Below the pieces are notes generated by a model that was not told the DNA's origin, searched no databases, and was given only the letters and a program-made list of their open reading frames with translations. From positions 248,001-312,000 of the forward strand of contig NZ_QPKV01000002.1 in NCBI RefSeq assembly GCF_003339865.1: DNA of 64,000 nucleotides, given 5' to 3'. The stretch is from Pedobacter chinensis (lineage in GTDB: Bacteria > Bacteroidota > Bacteroidia > Sphingobacteriales > Sphingobacteriaceae). Made by a program: the position numbers and the translations under genes. Each line of letters starts with the position of its first letter. Within the stretch, counting starts at the first letter, position 1. This document shows positions 17,192 through 26,934 of the stretch, in pieces.

Positions 17192-17962
17192 ATGAAAATT
17201 GCATTATTCTCTGACATCCACGCAAATCTACCCGCGCTGGAGGCCTTTTTTAAAGATGTGGAAACACGAAACACAGATGCCATTTATTGCCTGGGCGATT
17301 TAGTAGGCTATAACATCTGGCCGAATGAAGTGATTGATGAGATCCGCAGACGGGGAATTCCGACCATTGCGGGAAATTATGACTGGGGTATCGGCAGATC
17401 AAGCGACGATTGCGGATGCGCTTATAAAACAGATGAAGAAAAAGAAATGGGCAAGGTATCTATATCTTATACGAATGAAATTGTAAAGGATGAACAACGT
17501 GCTTATTTGAGAACGCTTCCAGCGCATATCAGACTGGAATATCAGCTGAATCATGACAAACGGAATGTACTTTTTGTTCATGGAAGTCCACGTAAAGTAA
17601 ATGAATACCTGTTTGAAGACCGCGACGAGAGAAGTATGCTCCGCATTATGGAACAGGCAGAGGCCGACATTATGTGTTTCGGTCACACCCATCAACCTTA
17701 CCATCGTATTCTAAATTCGGGTACAGATGGAAATAACCATTTCCGTCATGCCATCAATATTGGATCGGTAGGTAAACCAAAGGATAAAGACCCACGTGGA
17801 GGTTATGTAATCCTCACGATCAATCCTGACAGTACAGTAACCGATAAGGATAGCATTAAAGTGGAGTTCATTCGCTTTGAGTACGATATCGAAAAGGCGG
17901 CAAAAGCTGTTGAAGACAGCCCTTTGCCCAATGGATATGCAGATATGTTACGTAAGGGATAA
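17192..17962 (+). CDS. Metallophosphoesterase, copy 1 of tandem pair
   Basis: A 256-residue cytoplasmic calcineurin-like phosphoesterase of the YfcE/MJ0936 group. Motifs: FSDIHANLPALE (DxH), CLGDLVGY (GDxV), AGNYDWG in place of the usual GNHD, VHGSPR, and CFGHTHQPY (GHTH). It is paralogous to the next gene. Compared with that copy it has an extra segment with two cysteines (SSDDCGCAYKTDEE) after GNYD. It follows the alkaline phosphatase by 17 bp. Substrate unknown; a role in phosphate or arsenate chemistry is suggested only by context. Confidence 0.85.
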   Translation: MKIALFSDIHANLPALEAFFKDVETRNTDAIYCLGDLVGYNIWPNEVIDEIRRRGIPTIAGNYDWGIGRSSDDCGCAYKTDEEKEMGKVSISYTNEIVKDEQRAYLRTLPAHIRLEYQLNHDKRNVLFVHGSPRKVNEYLFEDRDERSMLRIMEQAEADIMCFGHTHQPYHRILNSGTDGNNHFRHAINIGSVGKPKDKDPRGGYVILTINPDSTVTDKDSIKVEFIRFEYDIEKAAKAVEDSPLPNGYADMLRKG

Positions 17963-17965
17963 AGT

Positions 17966-18703
17966 ATGAAGATCGCACTATTTTCAGATATACATGCCAA
18001 TCTTCCAGCCTTTGAAGCAATGCTACAGGATATGGACAACCAAAAGCCAGATGCTGTTTATTGTCTCGGTGATCTTGTTGGTTATCATATATGGCCAAAT
18101 GAAGTGATTGCTGAAATACGCAAGCGTGGAATTGCTACATTAAAAGGCAACCATGATGAGAAGGTTGAAAAATTAACTACAACGCCTGAAAACCTTAAAG
18201 AACCAGGAAAGAAATATGCTTATCACCTGATTGAAGAGTCCGGTCGGGAATATTTAAGAACGCTTCCAGCGCATATAAAGTTAGAATATAAACAGAATGA
18301 TGATCAATTTAATCTTGTGTTTGCTCATGGCAGTACACGTAGTATTGATGAGTATATATTGATTGATACGGAGGAAAATTATGTCTTGGACATGATGCAG
18401 GAAGCGAATGCCGATGTGCTTTTTGTTGGTCACTCACACAAGCCTTATCACAGGGTCGTAAGCACTCCTGGCGGGAAATTTAAACATGTTGTTAATCTAG
18501 GTTCTGTTGGTAAACCAAAAGATGGTGATCAAAGAGCTTGTTATGTGATGTTAACGCTTAACAGGAATAGCTCAATCTTAGATAAAGATAGCATCCATGT
18601 TGAATTCAGAAGAGTCGAATATGACGTAGAAAAAGCGGCAAAAGCCATCGAAACTAGTTTATTGCCAAGAGAATTTGCAGAAGCACTAAGACTGGCAAAA
18701 TAA
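17966..18703 (+). CDS. Metallophosphoesterase, copy 2 of tandem pair
   Basis: A 245-residue calcineurin-like phosphoesterase starting just 3 bp after copy 1. The order of motifs is the same: FSDIHANLPAFE, CLGDLVGYHIWPNE, KGNHDEKV, FAHGSTR and VGHSHKPY. Here the metal motif is the standard GNHD and the last motif GHSH. Long identical stretches with copy 1 (GDLVGY-IWPNEVI, YLRTLPAHI-LEY, VNLGSVGKPKD versus INIGSVGKPKD) show a duplication. It ends the rightward arsenic-phosphatase string, and the chromate transporter gene converges on it 23 bp later. Confidence 0.85.
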   Translation: MKIALFSDIHANLPAFEAMLQDMDNQKPDAVYCLGDLVGYHIWPNEVIAEIRKRGIATLKGNHDEKVEKLTTTPENLKEPGKKYAYHLIEESGREYLRTLPAHIKLEYKQNDDQFNLVFAHGSTRSIDEYILIDTEENYVLDMMQEANADVLFVGHSHKPYHRVVSTPGGKFKHVVNLGSVGKPKDGDQRACYVMLTLNRNSSILDKDSIHVEFRRVEYDVEKAAKAIETSLLPREFAEALRLAK

Positions 18704-18726
18704 GATCAATAAACACGTGTCCGGCT

Positions 18727-19863
18727 TTATATAGGAAATGTAACCCATAAAAGATAACCCAAAATAGAGCCTCCAGCAATAATAAATGCACTGTTTATTT
18801 TTTTGAACCATGAGGTAACAGCAAAACTTGCAATTGCTATTACAGTTGTTCTCCAGTCGGTTATCGATGTTTGGCCCATTTCTATGCAAATGGCCAAAAT
18901 GACTGCGATAGAAACAACATTTACTGAATCTAAAAATGCGGACATCACTTTTGATTTCCTCAGTTTAGGGAGTAAAGGGTTTAAAAAGAAAACAAATAGA
19001 AACGAAGGGAGGAATATGCCAATCGTTGCTGCGATGGCTCCAGGCAGACCACCAATCTGCCAGCCAATAAAAGTTGCAGAAGAGAAAACAGGCCCTGGTG
19101 TTAACTGGCCTACTGCGATAGCATCGACCAATTCCTGCTTGCTTAGTAGTCCAGTTTTTACTAATTCGGTATCCAGAAAGGCAAATAATACATAACCACT
19201 TCCATACAGTATTGCACCTATTTTAAGAAAAATCGCAAAAAGTCTCCAATCAAATTTATCGGTCCACGTCATTCCGATCTGTAATAAAGCAACAGGGGCG
19301 AAGCTATTTAACGATTGTCGGGTTGACTTTGCCATATATATTAAGGCACCTATTAAACCTCCCCCAAACAGAATATATATTTCATTAAATCCATATATCG
19401 CCAATCCCGCCGCAATAATTCCAATAACGCCCAATTCGACAGTTTTTAGCGCTTTTTTTCCTAACGAGATCATCGTTGAAACAATGATAGATATGACTGC
19501 TGGTTTGATGCCGTAAATAAAGGGGGTTACCTGGGGCAGTTTGCCATATTGCTGGTGAGCCCAGGCAAATACAGCTGTAATCATTACTGCCGGAAATATA
19601 AAGCACAGACCGGCAACCAAAAGCCCTCTCCATCCAGCTCTTTCATGACCAATATGCATGGTCATTTCCGTTGAATTAGGACCGGGTATTAAATTGGTTG
19701 CGCTAACCATGTCAAGGAAATATTCAGAAGAAAACCATTTTCGTTTTCTCACTACTTCGTCTTCCATCATAGCAATGTGAACCGCAGGGCCACCGAAACC
19801 TATGCAGCCTAATTTAAAAAATAGTTTTGCCAGGTCTTTTAAAGGCTTTTGTTCTGGTTCCAT
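18727..19863 (-). CDS. chrA: Chromate transporter ChrA
   Basis: A 378-residue inner-membrane protein of the two-domain (long) CHR family. Each half carries the typical loop: FFKLGCIGFGGPAVHIAMMEDEVV with NLIPGPNSTEMTMHIG in the first, and the matching GAILYGSGYVLFAF with GQLTPGPVFSSATFIG in the second. Family members export chromate, though some act on sulfate-like anions. Its start overlaps the end of the upstream doxX gene by 25 bp, so the two form a leftward operon. It adds a second metal-oxyanion resistance next to the arsenic genes. Confidence 0.9.
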   Translation of the reverse strand: MEPEQKPLKDLAKLFFKLGCIGFGGPAVHIAMMEDEVVRKRKWFSSEYFLDMVSATNLIPGPNSTEMTMHIGHERAGWRGLLVAGLCFIFPAVMITAVFAWAHQQYGKLPQVTPFIYGIKPAVISIIVSTMISLGKKALKTVELGVIGIIAAGLAIYGFNEIYILFGGGLIGALIYMAKSTRQSLNSFAPVALLQIGMTWTDKFDWRLFAIFLKIGAILYGSGYVLFAFLDTELVKTGLLSKQELVDAIAVGQLTPGPVFSSATFIGWQIGGLPGAIAATIGIFLPSFLFVFFLNPLLPKLRKSKVMSAFLDSVNVVSIAVILAICIEMGQTSITDWRTTVIAIASFAVTSWFKKINSAFIIAGGSILGYLLWVTFPI

Positions 19864-20276
19864 AAGCTTTTATCCAGTGACCATCTTCCCCCACCCTTTA
19901 TATTTAAAAAGATGCTACCCAATAACATCGCCCAATCTGTCCGGCTGTCATGGAGCATAGACCAAAAGCCATTGTCTATGTATAACTGCATTTTGGTTGT
20001 AGCCATTGCAACTAGCATGATAATGAGTAATGGAATAGCCGAAAGTCTTGTAAACAGACCTATTAATATTAATATGCCGCAGGTAATTTCAAAGATTCCA
20101 ACAAATGGACCCAAAAAATCGGGGTTGGGTAAGCCTATTTTAGCAAAGCGGCCTGCCCCTAATTTCTCAGGAAATAAGAACTTCTGAATCCCCTCAGATA
20201 AGAAAACAGCACCTATCATTAGCCGGATGATGATGGTCGAACCTGCATTGTCAGTTTTTAAAGTCTTTTGAAACAT
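19839..20276 (-). CDS. DoxX-family membrane protein
   Basis: A 145-residue protein with four hydrophobic helices, matching DoxX: RLMIGAVFLSEGIQKFLFPEKLGAGRFAKIGLPNPDFLGPFVGIFEITCGILILIGL. Members act near respiratory or thiol redox chains, but most are of unknown function. The gene precedes chrA and overlaps it by 25 bp. It could support redox balance during chromate stress, which is inference. Confidence 0.85.
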   Translation of the reverse strand: MFQKTLKTDNAGSTIIIRLMIGAVFLSEGIQKFLFPEKLGAGRFAKIGLPNPDFLGPFVGIFEITCGILILIGLFTRLSAIPLLIIMLVAMATTKMQLYIDNGFWSMLHDSRTDWAMLLGSIFLNIKGGGRWSLDKSLWNQNKSL

Positions 20277-20336
20277 GGTTTTCAGAGTATGGTTAAATAG
20301 CCGCTAAGTTAAGGCCATAGAAATAAATTATTCTGG

Positions 20337-20344
20337 TATATTTG
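20337..20344 (+). promoter_or_regulatory. -7 promoter box for araC-type gene
   Basis: TATATTTG matches the Bacteroidota -7 consensus TAnnTTTG, 45 bp before the AraC-type regulator start. No clear -33 TTG is seen at the usual distance. Confidence 0.45.
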
Positions 20345-20389
20345 AAAATAGGATGGTATCAAGATTGTCATTCCTCTTAATATAATTAA

Positions 20390-21214
20390 ATGAATCACTC
20401 CATAGCTGTTAAAGACAAATTAAGTTCTAACAGAATCATCAAGATAGCACCGTTTAAAAAGGAAGTAAGGGTGACTACACCCCATAAACATAACAGCTAT
20501 TTTGAAATCATTTATCTCTCCAAAGGGGGAGGGTTTCATTCTATTGATTCACAAAGGTATAAGATTGTTCCGCCAATAATTTTTTTTGTAAGAAAGGAAC
20601 AAATTCATTACTGGGAATTAGATGCTGAGCCTGATGGTTATGTGGTGATCATAAAAAGGAAGTTTGTGGAAGTTAGTTTAGATAAAGAAATCAAAACCCT
20701 TTTGTATAAACTCAGTAAGACCGAAATGCTTCATCTTAAAGAAACGGAGACCATCACTGCTATACTTCAATTATTGGCAAAGGAAAGTTTAAATGAAAAT
20801 GCGATCGCTAGTCCAATAGTTGAAGGGCTTTTGAAAGCTTTATTGGCGAAGCTCCTGGTAGAAGGCAGTTCTTTTGTAGGGGCTAATGTTCCCGAAGCGA
20901 ATCTTTATCATTCTTTTCGGGAATTGTTAAGTCAGGAAAATCGGTTAAAGAATAGTGTTTCCTATTATGCCACGGAACTGAACACCTCACCGCAGAACCT
21001 TAATGCGGTATGCCGGAGGGCCGCAAATTTGTCTGCTGCTGATGTACTATCTGAATTTATCATCAGTGAAGCAAAGAGGCTCCTGATATATACGGACAAA
21101 ACTATTTCGGAAATTAGCTTCCTACTTAGCTTTAATGACTCATCTCACTTTGTTAAATACTTTAAGCGTTTCACCAATCGTACCCCAAAAACATTTCGAA
21201 TAGAACAGGAATGA
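20390..21214 (+). CDS. AraC-family transcriptional regulator
   Basis: A 274-residue activator. The N-terminal half is a cupin-like sensor (TPHKHNSYFEIIYLSKGGGFHSIDSQRYKI). The C-terminal about 100 residues hold the double HTH: NSVSYYATELNTSPQNLNAVCRRAANLSAADVL and ISEISFLLSFNDSSHFVKYFKRFTNRTPKTFR. It stands 81 bp before the TolC-RND-adaptor operon on the same strand and most likely regulates it. The inducer is unknown. Confidence 0.88.
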   Translation: MNHSIAVKDKLSSNRIIKIAPFKKEVRVTTPHKHNSYFEIIYLSKGGGFHSIDSQRYKIVPPIIFFVRKEQIHYWELDAEPDGYVVIIKRKFVEVSLDKEIKTLLYKLSKTEMLHLKETETITAILQLLAKESLNENAIASPIVEGLLKALLAKLLVEGSSFVGANVPEANLYHSFRELLSQENRLKNSVSYYATELNTSPQNLNAVCRRAANLSAADVLSEFIISEAKRLLIYTDKTISEISFLLSFNDSSHFVKYFKRFTNRTPKTFRIEQE

Positions 21215-21295
21215 TACCGTAGTATTTTCAAATGTACCATGTAAACAACTTGGTATAGTGCATTTTTGGTTAAGAATTTAACCATACAAATTTCG

Positions 21296-22693
21296 ATGAA
21301 TACAAAAGTTTTAAGAATACCACGGAGCCTTGATTTCTTGTTCCTGGTGTTTTTATTTATCCTGGTTTCCATAAATGGAAATGCCCAGCAACGACTATCC
21401 CTTAAAGATTTGCCATCCTTGGTAAAAAACAATTTACCCCAGTTAAATTCAGCTAAAGCAAACGCGGAAGCGGAAAAGTTGTTGATCGATTATGAAAAGC
21501 GCGGCCTGATGCCAGACCTAAATATCGGTTATCAGGCAAATGTCGCGACTTTCAATAATATCACAGGAATGAGCTATCCGGGCCTGATGATGCCGATAAG
21601 TGGCCCGCCATCTCAAAATAATGATTTGAATTTTGTACCCGGATCGGCGGCTACTGCTCTTCTGACCTGGAAGCCAATCTCATTTGGACAACGCAAATCG
21701 GCTATCGATAGAGCCACAGCCCAATTTAAGCTTGCCAATGCTGATTATAACGAACAGGCCTTCAGATACCAATTTGCAGCTATCCATACTTATCTGGAAG
21801 CAGTTTTCTTTAAGCAGGTGATTTCAAATAACCGCGCTAGCATTAAAAGATATTCGAGCAGTTTAGAACAGGCCTTGGTGTTAGCTAAAACAGGATTAAG
21901 ACCTGGCGTAGATACCATCCAGATGCAAAGCTCGCTTGCTCAAGCCGAAATAGAGCTGCTACAAAGTGAAAATGCCTTTAAACAAAAATTGATAGTGCTC
22001 GCTAGCCTCATTGGAAGTGCTGAAAGAAGTGGGAATTTAATACTAACAGATACTACTTTTAAAAATATTAGTGTATCTGCTGATACCTCATCAGGTAATG
22101 TAAAACATCCCTATTTTATTACCGCTGTTGCCCAGAAGGAACTTACAGAAGCTAAATTGGACGAATTAAAGAAGACCTGGAGACCCAAGCTAGAGTTTTG
22201 GGGCAATGTATATGGCCGCGGTTCCGGAATAAATGCATCAGGGACGATCAATAAAACTGATGGGTTTAATTTGAGCAGGAGTAACATTGGTGCCGGAGTA
22301 CAGATCAGTTTCCCTGTCTTCCAGTTTTATCAGTTGAATGCTAAGAAAAAGCAATATGGACAGTTGGTACAGGCGGATGAGTTCAAGCTTAAGCAATTGC
22401 AATTAGATCTGAACAAACAGACGGATATTGCCTGGCAACAATACAAGTCTAACATTGCTATTTTAAATAAGCAAGTTGTCCGCTTAAAGAGCGCTACAGA
22501 TGCCTTCAACAGCTTAAAGCTTAGTTATGAAAGTGGATTGATTGATTTTGCGCGCTTAGCCCAGTCACAGTACGAACTCCAGCAGGCCGAAATAAACAGC
22601 GCAGCTGCATTATTGGTTATTCAGCGTTCTTTGCTGGATATCAGCATAGCCAAGGGAGATTTAGACCTATTTTTTCAACAGATTCAACAATAG
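21296..22693 (+). CDS. TolC-family outer-membrane efflux protein
   Basis: A 465-residue outer-membrane channel subunit. After a signal peptide ending near SINGNAQ, two long coiled-coil repeats follow (LNSAKANAEAEKLLIDYEKRGLMPDL and AFNSLKLSYESGLIDFARLAQSQYELQQAEINSAAALL), typical of OEP domains. The ATG at 21296 is preferred over the in-frame codon at 21266 because it begins right at the signal peptide. The stop codon abuts the RND permease start. It is the first gene of the efflux operon. Confidence 0.85.
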   Translation: MNTKVLRIPRSLDFLFLVFLFILVSINGNAQQRLSLKDLPSLVKNNLPQLNSAKANAEAEKLLIDYEKRGLMPDLNIGYQANVATFNNITGMSYPGLMMPISGPPSQNNDLNFVPGSAATALLTWKPISFGQRKSAIDRATAQFKLANADYNEQAFRYQFAAIHTYLEAVFFKQVISNNRASIKRYSSSLEQALVLAKTGLRPGVDTIQMQSSLAQAEIELLQSENAFKQKLIVLASLIGSAERSGNLILTDTTFKNISVSADTSSGNVKHPYFITAVAQKELTEAKLDELKKTWRPKLEFWGNVYGRGSGINASGTINKTDGFNLSRSNIGAGVQISFPVFQFYQLNAKKKQYGQLVQADEFKLKQLQLDLNKQTDIAWQQYKSNIAILNKQVVRLKSATDAFNSLKLSYESGLIDFARLAQSQYELQQAEINSAAALLVIQRSLLDISIAKGDLDLFFQQIQQ

Positions 22694-25600
22694 ATGAAAC
22701 TCATTATATCAGCGCTTAGGCATCCCATAACGGTTCTTGTAGCAGTTATCGCAATTGCCTTTTTTTCTTTTATTTCCATTCGTAATAGTAAGATTGACAT
22801 CTTTCCGAAATTAGGATTGCCAACTGTTTATGTTGCGCAACCGTATGGTGGTTTGTCTCCTGAACAAATGGAAGGTTTTGTTACTTCATATTATGAATAC
22901 CATTTTCTTTACATCACTGGGGTTAAATATGTAGATTCAAAGTCCATTCAAGGGGCTGCACTTATAAAAATTGAGTTTAACGAAGGAACAGATATGGCTC
23001 AGGCTATGGCTGAAGTTGTGGGATATGTAAACCGATCACGAGCATTCATGCCTCCCGGCACCGTGCCGCCTTTCATAACCCGGTTCGATGCTGGAAGTGT
23101 GCCTGTTGGTCAATTAGTATTTAGCTCAACTACCAAGTCATTAGGTGAAATCTCAGATCTGGCTTTATTCCGGGTAAGGCCGATGTTTTCTACATTGCCA
23201 GGAGTTTCTGCGCCGCCACCTTTTGGCGGGAATAACAAAACCGTGATTGTAAACGTAGACCCGGATAAGATTCGTAACTACCAATTGACACCAGAACAGG
23301 TGATGCAGTCTTTAGCCACCTCAAATACCATATCTCCCGCAGGCAATGTGCGCATAGGTGACAGCACTTACCTGACGCCCCAAAATAGTGTGATTGAAAA
23401 TTTACAGGATCTGGAAAATACGCCTTTACAAAAAGGTAGCGGGGCTTCTGTTTATGTTAAAGATATCGCAACGGTAAGTATTGGGTCTGATGTGACCACC
23501 AGTTATGCTTTAGTTAACGGAAAAAGATCAGTTTACATACCTGTTACTAAAAGGGCAGATGCCTCAACCTGGGATGTTGTTAAACTTGTAAAAGCTTCTT
23601 TACCTGATATGCAGGCAGCTATTCCTGATGATATTAAGGTTTCCTATGAGTTTGATCAGTCGGATTATGTAGTGAATGCTTTGGAAAATTTGCTTTTTGA
23701 AGGTGGACTTGGTGCTATTTTAACAGGACTCATGGTCTTGCTTTTTCTAGGAGATAAGAGAGCTGCATTAATCGTGGTATTAACTATTCCTCTGGCTTTA
23801 TTGTGTTCAGCTACAGTATTGTACCTTATGGGACAAACAATCAATATCATGTCCTTGGGAGGATTGGCGCTATCTGTAGGGATATTGGTTGATGAGGCCA
23901 CGGTAACCATTGAGAACATTCACCGTCATTTAGAAATGGGGAAAAGCAAGGCCCGGGCAGTTGCGGATGCCTCCAAAGAAATTGCCACACCAAAATTATT
24001 GATATTATTAAGTATTCTTGCCGTATTTGTTCCGGCGCTATTCATGAATGGTGTGCCAAAAGCGATGTTTGTTCCCTTATCCCTCGCGGTTGCGTTCGCT
24101 ATGATTGCTTCTTTCATCTTATCTCAAACTTTTGTGCCAGTAATGGCTAACTGGATGATGAAAGATCATATCAAACAAACTTCATCTGGCAAGTTTTATG
24201 AAAAATTCAAAGGATGGTACGAGCGTAATATTGTCCGCGTTTCAAGAAAAACAGCCCGTGTTACCTTAGTATTTGTTACGTTATCCTTAGGCACGGTAGT
24301 ATTGTTTTTTATGTTAATAGGTACCGAATTATTTCCTGTTGTAGATTCCGGCCAAACACAGGTAAGGCTTAGATTACCAGTTGGCACCAGGTTAGAGCGT
24401 ACTGAAGATGCAACCAGAAAACTACTTGCGTTGACGGCAAGAATTGCTGGCAAAGAGAATATTGAAATAACCTCGGCATTTGTTGGAACCCAGCCTTCGA
24501 GTTTCCCAGTAAACTACATTTACCTTTGGACTGGTGGGCCACATGAAAGTGTCACCAAAATAAAATTGAATAAAGGATCAATTGGTATTGAAGAATTTAA
24601 AGAAAAACTGAGGGCTGAAGTAAAAAAGGAATTGCCTAAAGCGGTGATCTCTTTTGAACCGGGGGATATTGCCAGCCAGGTCTTAAATATGGGAACTACC
24701 AATCCTATTGAAATTGCAGTAGTTAATAAAAACTTAGACCAGGGCAAGGCAACAGCAAAAAAAATGGTTGCAGCACTTTCAGCATTGCCCTATATGCGTG
24801 ATGTTCAAATTGCAACACCACTGGATTATCCTGCAATAAAAATAGATGTAAACCGGATCAAAGCGGGGCAGCTTAATTTAACCTCTGAGCAAATTACCCG
24901 CTCGGTCGTTGCGGCAACATCGAGCACAAGGTTTATGTCGCCGGGCTATTGGCTTGATAAATCAACAGGCACAGCTTACATCGTTCAAGTTCAGTATCCG
25001 GAATACAAAATGAACTCTACTTCTCAAATTGAAATGATCCCGGTTGGCGGAGGAAATGGGAAAACCCATCTTTTGAATGAAGTGGCATCATGGAAAAAAA
25101 TTGCGATGCCAGGCGAATACGATCGTTTGAACCAGCAAAGGTATATCACAGTTACAGCGAACGTATACAATAAAGATTTGGGTGCTGCCTTCAAACAAAC
25201 GGAAGAGATAGCCAGCAAGTTAAGAGCCGGTCTTCCAAAGGGAGCTAAAATTTTAGTGAGAGGTCAGCCTGAATTGTTAAACCAAACCCTTAATGGTCTT
25301 GAATTTGGATTACTCGTTGCCATTGTTGTTGTATTTTTATTAATGGCGATATTCTTTCAATCTTTCCGGGTTGGATTTGTAATGCTTTCTGTTATTCCTG
25401 CTGTGATATCAGGCTCGTTGCTGTTGCTGTTAATTACGGGGCAGTCTATGAACATCCAATCGTATATGGGAACTATAATGGCAGTCGGTGTCGCCATTGC
25501 AAATGCTGTTTTGTTTGTAACCAATGCAGAAGTGTTGAGGAAAGACGGTGATAATGAAAATTCACATTTGCATTCAGCCAAAAGCCGTTTACGACCTATA

Positions 25601-25825
25601 ATCATGACGACATTAGCAATGATTGCGGGTATGATTCCAATGGCTATAGGAGATGGTATGATCGCTCCTCTTGGGATCGCAGTTATAGGAGGATTAATCA
25701 CTTCTACAATTTGTGTTTTATTCTTTTTGCCTTCAGTATATCAAACTACTGTCGGCTATAAAAAATACAATCATTTCTCGCTGGACCCGGATGATCCCAA
25801 TAGTAAATTCTCAAAAAATAGTTAA
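22694..25825 (+). CDS. RND-family efflux permease
   Basis: A 1043-residue inner-membrane proton-driven pump. It has the two-fold RND layout: first helix LRHPITVLVAVIAIAFFSF, large periplasmic loops, and the membrane block LGGLALSVGILVDEATVTIENIHRHLEMG with the conserved acidic pair. The second half carries GTIMAVGVAIANAVLFVTNAEVL and IAGMIPMAIGDG. The group looks closer to HAE-type drug or organic exporters than to metal CusA, but substrate is not decidable here. The start directly abuts the TolC gene stop. Confidence 0.9.
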   Translation: MKLIISALRHPITVLVAVIAIAFFSFISIRNSKIDIFPKLGLPTVYVAQPYGGLSPEQMEGFVTSYYEYHFLYITGVKYVDSKSIQGAALIKIEFNEGTDMAQAMAEVVGYVNRSRAFMPPGTVPPFITRFDAGSVPVGQLVFSSTTKSLGEISDLALFRVRPMFSTLPGVSAPPPFGGNNKTVIVNVDPDKIRNYQLTPEQVMQSLATSNTISPAGNVRIGDSTYLTPQNSVIENLQDLENTPLQKGSGASVYVKDIATVSIGSDVTTSYALVNGKRSVYIPVTKRADASTWDVVKLVKASLPDMQAAIPDDIKVSYEFDQSDYVVNALENLLFEGGLGAILTGLMVLLFLGDKRAALIVVLTIPLALLCSATVLYLMGQTINIMSLGGLALSVGILVDEATVTIENIHRHLEMGKSKARAVADASKEIATPKLLILLSILAVFVPALFMNGVPKAMFVPLSLAVAFAMIASFILSQTFVPVMANWMMKDHIKQTSSGKFYEKFKGWYERNIVRVSRKTARVTLVFVTLSLGTVVLFFMLIGTELFPVVDSGQTQVRLRLPVGTRLERTEDATRKLLALTARIAGKENIEITSAFVGTQPSSFPVNYIYLWTGGPHESVTKIKLNKGSIGIEEFKEKLRAEVKKELPKAVISFEPGDIASQVLNMGTTNPIEIAVVNKNLDQGKATAKKMVAALSALPYMRDVQIATPLDYPAIKIDVNRIKAGQLNLTSEQITRSVVAATSSTRFMSPGYWLDKSTGTAYIVQVQYPEYKMNSTSQIEMIPVGGGNGKTHLLNEVASWKKIAMPGEYDRLNQQRYITVTANVYNKDLGAAFKQTEEIASKLRAGLPKGAKILVRGQPELLNQTLNGLEFGLLVAIVVVFLLMAIFFQSFRVGFVMLSVIPAVISGSLLLLLITGQSMNIQSYMGTIMAVGVAIANAVLFVTNAEVLRKDGDNENSHLHSAKSRLRPIIMTTLAMIAGMIPMAIGDGMIAPLGIAVIGGLITSTICVLFFLPSVYQTTVGYKKYNHFSLDPDDPNSKFSKNS

Positions 25826-25842
25826 ACTTTACTTATAAAGAA

Positions 25843-26934
25843 ATGACAAAGCTAATATTCAAATTATCAATAGTTGTACTGTGCTTTTCAGCATGTACAG
25901 AAAAGAAATCCTCACAAAATGCAGCAACAACTGAACTGACAGATACAGTGCCTGTATTTATCCTGTCAAGTTCGGAGGTGAATAAGTCCATTGAACTTCC
26001 TGCGGAATTACTACCTTATGAAACGGCAAACCTTACGCCAAAAGTTGAAGGGTATATTAAAGAAATCAAGGCGGATATAGGAGATAAGGTTCGCAAAGGT
26101 CAGGTGCTGGCGGTAATTGATGCTCCAGAGGTAAGAACCAAATCTGCCGAATATAAATCTGCGCTATCCTCAGCACAGTCCAGGTATCAGTCCAGTAAGG
26201 ATGTTTATGAGAGATTATTCAGAGCATCGCAAGCAAAAACTTCCGGCATTGTTGCCCCGGTAGATCTGGAGAAAAGCAGGAACCAGAAGCTGACAGATAG
26301 TGCTGCTTATCAAAGTGCAAAAAGTCTTGCTCAGTCTTATAAAGAAGTGGCTGGTTACCTAGTTATCACAGCTCCTTTTAATGGAATGGTCACTTCCAGA
26401 AATGCAGATAGAGGCGCTTTGGTGGGACAAACTTCTCCAATATTTACCATCCAGAATACAAGTACTTTAAGGTTAAGAGTTGCAGTGCCTGAAACATATA
26501 TTTCGGCAGAGACGACAGGTAAGGATGTTGATTTTAGGGTTGAAAGTAATCCCAATAAGCGCTTTTCCGCTCAGTTGGCACGAAAAGCGGGTGCCATTGA
26601 TCCTCAAAATCGTACGGAGACATGGGAATACAAATTCAATAATCCAAATAACGAGTTAAAAGCAGGAAGTTTTGCGTATGTGAAACTTAAGCTTCAGCGA
26701 AATTCCGCTTCATTTGTAATTGCTCCGACTTCTATTACTACCAATCAGGAGCGTAAATTTGTAATTGCGGTTAAGAATGGGAAGGCCGAATGGATCGATG
26801 TGCGTCAGGGAATGAGTACAGAAAAAGGACTTGAAGTTTTTGGGGATCTAAATGTAGGAGATACACTAATTGTTAGAGCAACAGATGAAAGGAAACCAGG
26901 AGCTACCGCTTATTGGAATGTGGGTAATAATTAG
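25843..26934 (+). CDS. RND periplasmic adaptor lipoprotein
   Basis: A 363-residue membrane-fusion protein linking the pump to TolC. The lipobox (VVLCFSACTEK) predicts an inner-membrane lipoprotein. The lipoyl half-motifs (VEGYIKEIKADIGDKVRKGQVLAVIDAPE and APFNGMVTSRNADRGALVGQ) flank a coiled coil, and a beta-barrel domain follows (LRLRVAVPETYISAETTGKDVDFRVE). It is last in the operon, whereas the adaptor usually comes first. It starts 17 bp after the permease stop. Confidence 0.9.
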   Translation: MTKLIFKLSIVVLCFSACTEKKSSQNAATTELTDTVPVFILSSSEVNKSIELPAELLPYETANLTPKVEGYIKEIKADIGDKVRKGQVLAVIDAPEVRTKSAEYKSALSSAQSRYQSSKDVYERLFRASQAKTSGIVAPVDLEKSRNQKLTDSAAYQSAKSLAQSYKEVAGYLVITAPFNGMVTSRNADRGALVGQTSPIFTIQNTSTLRLRVAVPETYISAETTGKDVDFRVESNPNKRFSAQLARKAGAIDPQNRTETWEYKFNNPNNELKAGSFAYVKLKLQRNSASFVIAPTSITTNQERKFVIAVKNGKAEWIDVRQGMSTEKGLEVFGDLNVGDTLIVRATDERKPGATAYWNVGNN

